A DNA stretch of 64,000 nucleotides from Bacteroidales bacterium. GTDB lineage: Bacteria; Bacteroidota; Bacteroidia; Bacteroidales; P3. Positions within the stretch are counted from its first letter, which is position 1, and every line of letters starts with the position of its first letter. This document shows positions 7,749-19,700 of the stretch, in pieces. The stretch is taken from assembly GCA_024685285.1 (NCBI GenBank), contig JAIKVZ010000012.1:1-64000 (forward strand), read 5' to 3'. The position numbers were made by a program, and so were the translations under genes. The notes beneath the pieces are model-generated. The model was not told the origin of the DNA. It saw only the letters and a list, made by a program, of their open reading frames with translations, and searched no databases.

Positions 7749-10700
7749 TAATAGATGACCATTTTGCGCATTAGGCGTTCACCGCCGAACTCTACTGCAT
7801 AGTAGTAGATACCAGTGGCATAGCTGTCCATTGAGAGGGCTATGGTATGGCGGCCAGCTGCATAGAATGTGCTGCTGTGGCTCACGATGTGACCCATAAC
7901 ATCGATGATGTAGAATTTGACCTGTCCAGCGTTGGGGATGGCGAACTCAATGTTGGTCTCGTTGTGGAACGGGTTGGGATAATTCTGTTCAAGCACGAAC
8001 TCGCCCTCGTCGGTAGAGGGGATGTCATCAATGTAGTTGGCTACTTCAATTAGCGTGGTCTGGTTGTTGGCCTCATTGACATCGCCCGCCATTGCCACTG
8101 ATGCGGAGCCTTCGTAGATGCGGTCCCAATTCTTTGGTATTCGGTCATCGAAGTCTAGCAAGTGGACTTGGTTTGGAATGAGATTCTCGACGGTGACGGT
8201 CTTTGTGATGGTTTGATCGTTTATGGTAGCAGAGAAAGTTATCTGTTTGTCATGTATCGCCGCTGAACCGCGGTTTACGTACTGTGCTTTGACCACGCAG
8301 TCGTTGTTGCGGTTCTCAATGACGTACACTTTCTCTAAAGCGATGTCAACGAATTGTTCTGTACGCATACGAGTTGTGTCGTTTTTGCGGTTGTTGTCAT
8401 CGGCTATCGAAACGAAGGCGGTGATACTGTCGAGCAGGGAGCGGTCGGTGAATGTATGGTGAAAACGCCAGTAGCCAGAGGAGAGGGCTGCCAAGGGGAC
8501 ATTGTTGTGGTAGGTTTCGCGTATAATGTTGTTGGTGTCGCTGCCGAAGTACATACCCACTTCAAAATCGTTCACGCCACGTGCACCCACGTTGTCTATC
8601 ATCAGTGTCACCGAGTAGTTGCTGCCGCTGGTTGTGTCTATCACTATAGAGTTGGCTTTGAGATCCACGATGGTAGTTATGCCGTATAATATGGTGTTGA
8701 TGGTGTCGTTATATGGGTAGTCGTCCAAAGAGTAGCTGGAGTATGCGATGGCAGACATTTGGCCGAGCGAAGCACGGACTTTTTTCTTGAAAGTGTAATT
8801 GAAGTACTCGCGATAGCGCAAGGGTCGGCCGAGCAGGCTCCGAATGTTGACGGTCTCACGCACAGGAGGCTCGCCATTGAACTCGTAGACCAAGTCTGTG
8901 AGATAGATTGAGTCGAGGCCGAAGTTATAGAAGCGTACGGCTATCTCCAAAGAGTCGCCAGCAATGACACGGCTTTCAGGCAACAAGAATTCAATCATTT
9001 CCAAATCGTGTTCTAGTGGAGCTAAGTAGAAGTGGCTGCACACGGTGTCGTTCTCCCAGTATATGTCAGTGTTGACATTAGTATAAGCGCAGATGGAGAA
9101 GGTGTCGGGGAAGTTGCTTGTAACGATGAATGGAGCATCGAATTTGAATAGGTCTTCTCCGTCTGGTGGGAGCAGACCGTTGTATGTACCAATCTTTGAA
9201 AGGTTACTGCCGAAAGGTTTATAAGCAAGGTTGAAGGAGCGGATAGTGTCGTTGCCGAAGTTGTGCACAATGACCTCTGGTCGGATGGTCTGTCCGTACT
9301 TAGGTTCGGTGGGGTAGGTAATAGCTACCACTCCGACATCAACAGCTCGGCGGGCATGGCCTATACTGAACTCGTCGATTGCTGCACCTTCGCCGAATTT
9401 CTCGTTGAGGGTGTTTCCTGGGTTGGTCTCGTATACAAAACGGAACTGAGCCATCTCCGGGAAGTTACCGCCTACTTTGGTGGATGTGAGTGAGAAATAA
9501 ACCAATTCGTATTCAGTATTGGTGCCATCAAAAAATCTTACAGGTTTTTTATCGTCCTCTGGCGTGTTGTTGTACCAGTGCTGAAGCGAGTCGTGCTCAA
9601 CTTTTGACCAGAAGCCGTCGTAATTCCAGTACTCCATATACATACGGCTACCTTCGTTGATATTACGGCGCAGCCAGAAGAATATGGTATCAGGACGTAC
9701 CTGTGAGATGTCGAATACTGGTGAGTATAGCACGCTCTTGCTGCCATAGTATCCAGTTACAATATCAGGTGCCGAGAGATGGGTTACCCACGCATTAGAG
9801 TCAGAATAAGGTGCAGAGATACGTTGCTTGGTCGGGTAGCCGCGCTGCCAGAAGTTGGTGTCAAGGCGAGTATGGCCTTTAGGAGCAAACCAATTGTTCT
9901 CAAGGTCGAAGTTGTCCTCCATTGCCAACACTAGCACTTTAGGCCTGAATATTTCATGCCACAGAATGTTGTTGCTGCTGTCGGCATCGTCTTCGAGCAT
10001 TGCTTTGATGGTGAGGCGCGTAATGCCTTCTGGCATGGTGTCGGTAGGAAGTGTAACCAAAGCGGTTTGCCCGGAGTTTAGTGTACCATGCCAGGTATAG
10101 ATGAAGGTGGTGTCGGCTCGCAATGTGTCTTCGAAGACATAGTTACACTCAAATTGTACTAAGCTGAGAGTCTGTTTACCTTTGTTTGAGAATGCAAATT
10201 TGGGCGCAATCACAGAGTCTCTCTTGATAATGTTGTGATGCGGAGCTACCATACGGTTGAGGGCGACATCATAGTCCGGAAGGGTTTCTGGGTCGTCGAC
10301 AAATACCAACAGATCTAAAATGTGTGCCTCACTAAATTCGGTATATCTTATTTCAGGGCCGCTTGTGGTGTTGAATATTCGGTGGTAGAGATAGTTCGGG
10401 CGTATAGTTCTTGTGGTGTCATCCAAAAGAACGATTCTCATGCGTGTCATTCCAAGTGAGGCGGCTTTGGGCACTGTGATTACGGTGCCAAAATTGCCAA
10501 TGTTGGATGTTGCATGGCCCCATGCCACGACCTCATCGGCGAATGGCGGATTGTCGCCATAAAGCACGTATTTGTTGGCGGTGTCTATATCGCATTCGAA
10601 ATTGCCGTCACGGTTCCAGTCTATAAATACGGCCAGGCCTCCTATTTTTCTATTGTCGCTCGAGGTTGTGTTATTGGCCACACCTATTATTAGAGAGTCT

Positions 10701-13700
10701 GTCATGCCGCGAGTTACGTGCAGAGGCGGTATGTCATAGCGACCATCGGCCATATAGCGCACGGGTCGGTTGAAGTATGTGCGTTGCAGTGGGGGCAATT
10801 CGAGGTCTCTGGTGCCAAAAGATACTCTTGTTATGCTGAGTTCTGACGGTTCAACTGGCTTGAAGCGGTCGTCGTTGTAAGCTACTTCGTTGTCGAGTGT
10901 CTTGAACTGTTTGTCTTCTCGCATAGTGTCGTTGCGTTTGGTCATGTCACCTGGCAAACTTGTGTATGCTGTTATGCTGAAAGTCTGTTCTTTGGTGGGC
11001 GACGTGGCTACTGCACCTTTGAGGTTGGCCAAGGTTTTGAATTTGTAGTAGAGTGTGTCGCTTGGTCCAAGCACGCCCTCGTATGTCTCAGTAACCAGTT
11101 GATATGGATTTTTGCGGTTGGTTCCTTTACTGTTCATGAGTACATAAGTGATGGGTATGCTGGTTTGGGGCTGGGTGCCATAGTTGACAATGCGCACTCT
11201 CACCGTGTCATTCTCCATATAGACGCGTCCGCCTTCAGGCGATAGTATGGCTTCTATTGCAACATCTTTCTCTACTTTTGGATTGACTCGTACATGAACT
11301 GGTGAGAATGGGCTCTCGCAACCTGTTTGGGTGTTGCGGCATATCAGATAGTATGTGGAATCGTGGAAATACTGTGGGGTGTTGCTCCATCTGAACGAGA
11401 GCAGGGCATTATTCGTCTTTGGCCAGAAGTATGCTGTTGAGGTATCGGGCGCTCGATACCAGCGTACCACATAGTTGCGTTCTGCTTGCTCAGCGGTGAC
11501 TGCTCCCCATGTGCCGTAAGCTAAGTTGGTGTCGTGACCGACAGGGGCTGTTGGAGTGAAGTCGGCTTTGCAGCGGGCATATTCGGTAGTGTCGTTCTCT
11601 GGGTGCAGATCGGGTGGGTAACTTACCCATGTGCGTATATCGACTTGAATACCTGCTTGAGGTGCATTTGGACCAGTAAGGCCTGTGGGGTACAGATTGG
11701 CACGAGTTGCTAGCATAATAGTGTCGGTATCGCCAACGCTGAGGGCTTTCTTAAATCGGTAGGATTCACTGTTGACAGCCGGTATTGTAGGTACAGTTAT
11801 GCCAGTGGTGTGCATCTTGGTGTCGAAACCGAATTCCACTTCTGCACCTGACGGTATGGCACGTTTGCCGCGATTGGTAACTACAATGGATATGGGATTC
11901 TGGTCTCGGTAGCAGTCGCGATATATGTCATGTATCACAGTGCTGACGGCTTGCAGGTTATATGCTGGCGAGAGGTAGAATCTGGAGTCACGCTCGTTGT
12001 TCTCAGGAGCTTCATCGCTGCTTGTGTTGATATAGACGCGCACATACTGTGTGTCAAGTACACCAATGGTACATTTGAGTTTGACAGTACCGTGTATAAA
12101 CGTTTGTGGCGAGAAGGTGTTAATGACCTGTGTTGTGGAAGCAATTGATGTTCCCACCACTTCGGCGTACCACGTCACGTTGCGCTCGGTTGAATTGCCA
12201 TTGTTGTAGAAAGTGACATTTACTGTAATCTCGTCACCCTCAACATCGTTGGGGTTGGATATAGACTCTGGCCATACAGGATTGGTAATCTCCACGATAG
12301 ATATATCGTGGGTGCGCTTGGGCATTTCGAAAGCTCCGATAGAAGGCTTGGGCATATAGGGCCGTGCGTTGCCGTCAATATCGACGGTTACATCGGAGTT
12401 ATAGAGTGCTTTCTCGCTCATATTGCCTACCACAAGGTGCAAGTCGTCTTCGCCTGCAAAATAGGGTCGCTCAACAACCGATTGAGACTCGGTTCCATAG
12501 CGTGCTTGCAGGGTATCGAGCAGGCCATTGGTGGGCGCTGTTTTATTGAAATATATAATCTTGTTGTTGGCACTGTCAGCGTTGGAATAGTAGGCGTTGT
12601 AGTTTGAGGTTATGATACTGGTATCGCTTTCAACGTAGTAGGCATAGCCCTCGGCGGTATTGGACATGATGTTGTTGACCACTTGCATACGGCTGCAGGC
12701 CTTGCCAACGAATAGTGCTTGAGAGGTGATAATCTGGCGTGTCATGCCGTCAACCGACATGGAGTTGTAGTAAATGTTGATGTTTGCCGAGCTATCTATG
12801 TACATTGCCGTGGGGCTTGGACGGCTACCACCTTGGCTGACAACACCTACCATATTGTTGACAATGGTAACAGGTTGACGTTGTGTGCCTTTGATATTGC
12901 TCAAACGTATGCCGACCTTACTCGTTAGCCATGCGTCAGTTACGTATACATGGTTCGCTTCAAGTTCGGTCTTACCTGCGGTAGAGTATAGCCAAATGCC
13001 GTTGAGCGGACGACGGTTGGCCTTGGCAGAAGAGCGGACGGTATCGTATTTAATGACCACGTCGGCAACTTCTTCAAGGCGAATACCCATACGCAGGAAG
13101 TCGATAATCTTGCTATTGGTGACAGTTATGCCGCGTATCCCTGCGCTTCCGGGTACGTTAGCTATGGCACAGTAGCCACTGTCGATAACGGTATGAGTAA
13201 TGTTGAGCCCCACCACGTTGTTGCCAATCACTACAGACGAGGCCAAAGCGCGTTGCACATTATCGGTGGAAGGGGTGACATCTGATTTGCTAACTCTGAT
13301 ATTGCAGTGGGTGAAGGAGACATTGGTTGATGAGTCAATCACTACTGCATTAGCATATGAGTCTGCATTGGCCGTACGATTGGCACCGATTGATTTTATT
13401 CCGATGCCATCAAACACTATGCTTTCGGAATTGGACACTCGTAACACATAGTTACTGTCTGCCACGGGTGTGTGTTGTATTGATACTCCGTCGCCAGCGG
13501 CACGGAATGTTATTGTGTTGATGGAATCGTTGCCTTGAATGTTGTTGATAAGGACTTGCTCGCGATAGATGTCGGGCATTACGTCGAAAGTAACTGCTCC
13601 GCCAATACCCACTGCGTTCATTGTGTCTATGGCTTGCGAGAAAGTGGCAAAATCTTGGTTGGTGCCTATGGTGTAGTTACCACCACAGAATTTCACTTTG

Positions 13701-16700
13701 AATACGGCTTCGATGGTGTCGTTGGCAGAGATGGTATCGCCAGCAACTATGATGCAAGCTTTGACATGATGACGGCCAGGAGAAAGCGGAGTTGTAGTGA
13801 GGGCTACGTTGGCTATCTGTGCCGAGGCAAGGTTGGCATCGGTTATTTGCTTGGTTTGCCATTCTTCGCCGTCAATGGAGTAGCGCAGAGTGTAATCGTT
13901 AAGTGTCTTGCTGCCGAGATTGCGCACATTGACGTTGACAACAGAGTTGCTGCATGAGAGCATTTCTATAGGTCGCTCGTTGGTTGGCCACATCACTGTG
14001 GCGTCAGTGTCAGGTATACCGGTAAGGGTTACGTAGATTGGTGATGTTTTGCTCTCGCAAGAAAAAGCCATCATCTCAAACATTATGTCTGGTCGCGATG
14101 TAGCCAGTGCTGTACCTTCAGCATCAGAACCGTATAGCGAAGGTGTGGAGCGTGTGGCGGTTGCATATAGTGAACGGTTTTGGGTCGAGGTGTTGTAATA
14201 GATTGAAACGCCCGATGTGTTACGGGTATTTATATGCCAGTCCTGAATAACAATGTTCGACAGACCGTCCCATTCAAAAGGTGTACTGAACTCGTAGCGA
14301 ACCCAACCCTGGTGTGTTGTTGTGGACATGTCCATGTTGCTGTCTACATACACATCCGACACAGGTTTCCAGTCGCTCTTGTTCTTGAATACCGAGTCTG
14401 TTGTTGAGCCTATGCTTATGGCAAAGTTCTGATAGGTATTGGTCTTTGAATAAAGAATTTCGTCTAACTTGTATGATATGGCCGTAATATCGCCTGGCAA
14501 CAGCCCCATTGCGTAGAGTTCTTGGGCAGTGATGATATATTGCTCACGTGCTTGCACGTTGTAGGTCTGCCAGGGGTTAGGGTAGCGTGGTTCACGGCTC
14601 TGGCTCACAGTAGATGTGTCGCCAAGCAGTCCGTGAGAAAGACGCAGTACCTGCTGTGATACATAGAAAGTGTCGTCTATATAGAGATATGGCGAGGTGT
14701 AGGTGGGCCCAACACCGACCATTGTCATGCTCCTGTCGTACCACACTGGTTTTGCATTGGGGTTGTTGGGCAGTTGCATGGTGAGTTGAGTAGCGTAGTC
14801 AATAGTGTCGTACTCTTCTATCTCGGGGGCAGGCAGTGTGAAGCGAGATATTGCAGAGGCCTTTACGGTGTCGTTCTTGCGCACGAGGTCACCGTTTACA
14901 GAGTCGACCCATACAATAATATTAAATGTAGTGTCGTCGTTACGCTTCATATTGAGCAGGTGGGAGAAAGTATGTGCATACTCTTCGCGCACCTCTATTC
15001 CTTCGGCAATGGTGTCTTGATAGGTCTCGTTGCCTGTGGAATAGTTGATAAACACGGTGTCTGACTTTTGTATACCGAAGTTGCTCAGCATGAGTGATAC
15101 GGGTTCGTTGCCTAAATCGCAACCTTCTTTGACCTCAAGATTATACAACTCTATGTCTGACAGGGGGACGTTAATCAAGTCAATATGGAATCTACCGAGA
15201 TCGCCGCGGCATCCATTCTCGGCGTACAAGAATAAGTTGGGGTCGGATACGCCTGGAGTCAGACGGCGGCTGTTGGAAGCCATAACCCAGTAACTGGCGG
15301 TATTCGACGGAGTGGAGTTGGGGTCAGGCCACGAGTCGCGTATAATACCCGCAGGTGCACGCGTTGGCATGGTTATGCCACCACCGGACCAGATGTAGTT
15401 AGGTATCTGGAGTGATGTCCATGCGCTACGTGATGTTATGCCGTTCATAGCAACAGCATCGTCAACCTCGCCGTTGTGGTAGTATATAAAACCAATTTCG
15501 GTTTTAATTTGCATTTGCGGTATCTCGTTGTTGTTGCCGGTTATGAGGGCGGTTGGGTCGTCGTTGGCTGAAGAACGAGTCCACTGCACCACAATGCTTT
15601 GACCTGGCTGCACGGTGATATCGGGGAATGAATAGGTCTTACCGTTGTAATCGTTATTGCTCGAAACTACGTCCATCCTGTCTCCACGCATAGAGGCTGG
15701 TGCAGAACCTACGTTGGTCATCATGACCGAAGTTTGGGTACTGGAACTGAAATAAGACGGCAGACTGAGCGGGGCGCCATCGGTGCTGGTTGATTTACGA
15801 ATCTGCACCTGGGTTATACGCATCAACGGTATGTTACGTTTTTGCTCGGCGTAGTAAGTCACAGTATCGCGCAACGGAGGGGTCGTATAAGTGGTACCTA
15901 TGTAAATGGGCTCCTCGTCATCGGGTGTAGTATACCAGTATATTTCAGAGTTGACTTTGTCGCCAGAATTGTAGACGTGTCTGGGCCACTGTAATATGCC
16001 ACGGTTGGCGGTGAGTTGAGCGGTATTGCCGTATTCTACGGTGAGATTACTACCTGTTGGAGCGGTAGCGTGGTAGTGGCTTACTATGGTGAAATTGTTG
16101 GTATCGTTGGTGGGATTGGGGTCGAGGGTTGATGCAAGCCACACTTTTAGGTGGTGTACCGAGTCAGCCTGAAATGCCGGTAACACATTAAGCAGTATGC
16201 CAGTAGCGCAGGCTATGGAGTCTTCGGCTCCAACGCTGGTTGAGACGTTGAACGAGTGGGTGGGCCCTTCATTGAGCGAGCAGTATAGTGTGAGTGTGCC
16301 GCCCGATGTGTCGACATCGTAGGTTCCAACGCCTATATTGCGCAGCATGGGCACAAATTCAACCCTGTCAGGGGCGGAACAGTATTCAAGGAGTGGTGCA
16401 CTGAGTGACGATACAGTGAAATCGTACAGTAGTGTGGCAAACTCGAAAGCGCCTATACAGGGTGCAACGGTATCGCGCGGGTTGCCCAAGAGGTCAGTTG
16501 TTGCTGTACTCACCGGCATGCCTTTGCCTTTGATTGCACGGTTGTAGGTGCGCAGATCGGCATGGGTGGCGTTGAGGAAGTCGGGCTTGAATGATATGGA
16601 GTTGCTGTCGGCTGTGACTTGTGCGGCCCATTGCTCCAAGTTGTTACAGGCTACTATGGCATTGTAGCGGTTGAGTATGGTGCCGCCGGTGTAGTATAGG

Positions 16701-19700
16701 TTGTTTCTCACGGTGTTGGTAGTGGAGGTCCCGGGGTAGTAACTGAGAGCGTAGTTAGTCTCGTCGAACACTGCCAGTATGTTGTTCATGAAGCGGCTGT
16801 ATTCTAAGGAGCCTGCCATGCCAAATGCCGCCGCAGGTACATTGGTACGCGATGTGGCAATGAGTTTCACCGAGTTGTATACCACATCGGCATATGCGGC
16901 GGTGATAATATTGAGTGGCGTCATAAGACTGATGGCCGAACCGTCGTCGATAACCTCAATCATGTTGTTTGCAATCACGATGGGTACGCTGGCGGTACCT
17001 TCAATATCGGTTACGCCTATACCGCCGGCACCTTTGGTGACGAATATTTTGTTGCGGGTGGCACTCGAGACACCGTCGCACACTTGCAGGCGAACCACGT
17101 AGCGGTCGTTGGATCGCACGCCAGTGAAGGTGTTGCTGTCTATAGTGACGTTGGTTTGGTTGAGAGCTTCAACACCACTGTAGCGCTGATTGATGAAAGT
17201 GCTGCCAAACACGCTGTTGCCAATGGATCGGTCGTCGGAGGCGTCGCCGGCCAAGTTCACACCCATTTGTCCGTTGTAGAAGGTGCAGTTTCTTATCGTC
17301 AGCGAGTCGGCACCGTTGGAGGAAATTAGCGCGGTCATGAGCAGATAGTCTGCCACGCGGGAGCTGTCGGCGAAGAGGCAACTGTCAAAATGGCAGTCGG
17401 TACTATAGTAGTCGAGCTTAACGAAATCAGTCACTGAACTTGCAGTGGCAGGCAGGCGAACGAAATCAATTTTCTCAAAACGAATGTGTTGCGCCTGAGT
17501 GAGGTCGACCATATATGGTGTGGAACCGTCGCCGATAAATCTGACACGACCATTGTTGGCCTGGAATTTGATGTATGAAGTTGGCGAGAGTCCATTGACA
17601 TGCGGCATGACCATAACGCGATAATCGCCCGGTGCCAGTAGCACATTGAGGGTGGAGTCGATGCCGCAACGTTCAACAGCATATAGGAATTGCTGCAATG
17701 TGACATAATCGTCGTTCTCGCCGCCAACAGTTAATACACCGTGCATCGGGCCGGCACATGATATGAAGTCGGTTTTGCAGGTGTCGTTGTAGGGCTCGTG
17801 GTCGCGCATCACAATGGTACCGCTGGTCACGGTGTCTTCCACCCAAGAGGTGAGCGAATGGTATCCCTCGTCAACCTGCAGGGTATTGCAGATGGTCACC
17901 AAGGCTGTTTCGTTGGCACCGAGGTTGCCGGTCCAGTCGTAGTACTGCACTTCGCGGTCGTCAACTTTGTAGGCAATGCGCACCGCGGTGAGAGGCCGTA
18001 CGCCGAAGTTGCGCAGACGCACTATTATCTCTTCGTTGTCGGCAGTGGTGGTTGGTGTGTCGAAGTTGGGGTAGGCCATCGAGTCTATGCCCGCGTCGTA
18101 GTATAGTGGCAGGTTTTTGGTGGCATTGAATGCCAGGAACGGGCGCTGTTTCTCGGTGTTTCCGGCTTTGTAGTATGAGTATGGGTCGTCGGTGTTGTTG
18201 GTGCTTTTCTGGTATAGGGTCTGTTTCTCGGTGCCGCTGAGTGACTGCATAAGCAGTGGTGCCTCGCTGCCGTTGTCCATGTCGCTATAGGTCATCTCAA
18301 CAATTATGTCCTGTCCGGCATAGTAGAATGAGTCGATGTTGAAGTTTATGGTCTGGGTGTTGGTGCTACGTTCGGCGGACACAGTTAGGTCGCCTTCGTA
18401 TACGACGACGGTATTGGTTGAGAATAGTTTTTCGTTGGTGACGGCGTAGGTGCTGGGCACATTTTTGAGCGCAAGCTGGAATCGGCGCCGCAGGAGCGAC
18501 CCTGTGTATTGGTTGTAGAACATGTAGGTCATTGCCGATATGGTGGCCGGTTCGTAACCCATACGACGCATCTGGGCCTGGTCGATCACATATTCTGTGC
18601 GCGCCTTCTTTGCAACCGGGAACGGATGCTTGTTGTTCTTGGTGCGGACAGCCCCGGAGGTGTCTATGTCGTCAAATGTTATTATTCGTTCTTTGCCGCG
18701 CACACAGCGGTATTCAACCCTCGCCGCTTCGCTAACGGGATAGGTGCCGGTGTTCATGTTGCTGGTCATGTCGCGTGCCACAATGTGGTAGCGCATGAGG
18801 GTGTCGTAGCCGTTGAAAGGTATGTGTGCTTTGAAGCGTCCGGAAACTGTGGCGTCCTCTTCCATTTGCAGACGCAGCTCGGTGGGGTTGGAGCCTATGG
18901 AGTAGGTTATGTATACCGAGTCGGGATTAATACCGGCGGCCACAGTGGTCTTAATATCGGCCACTATATCGGCACCGCGGCTGTTGGCATGGAGACCTTC
19001 TGCAAATTGGCGCAGGGTGACGGTGGGGTCAATCATGGGGTCTTGGCTGGTACGCACGGTGATGGCATCGAGATACCATCCCGAACCGTCGGCGGGGCCG
19101 GTGCTGGGGTCGTTTTTGCGGCTCTTGAGCTCAAAGCGGAACTGTATCTTGCGGTTCTGGGTGGTGGCGTTGTTGAGCACGTTGTTGACGTTGAAGCGCT
19201 CGTGCCGCCACAGGCTGTTGTTCATGGTTGTGTTGCGCCAGGTGGCATACGACTCGTTGCTGAACGTGGGCGTGATGTTGAAGTCCTTGGCTCCATTTTC
19301 CACCGCGTACTGTTGGCCGCTGAGCTTGGTCCAGACACTTTCATCGATGCGCTTCACATAAACATTTGCCACGTTACTGGGGTTTGTCGAGGTCAGGGGG
19401 TTGATGTCGCAGATGTGGTCGAACTCAAGCGCGATGTACTGCAGGTTGGTGTTCTGGCTGAAGTCGATTGTGTCGGTTGTGAGCACGATGTCTATACCTA
19501 CGGTCTGCGTGATCTTCAACGACTGCGAACCGCTGCTGTACAGCGATGTTTGCAGCGAGTGGACCGCTCCCGACGAGAAACTGTAGTTCTCCTCTTCGGC
19601 CTCCTCGAAACCCTGAAAATAGGTCTGATAGATTTGCGCATGGGCCGGAATTACGGAAATTGCGAAAAAAAGTCCCACTGCGGCAACGAACCGAGCGGTA

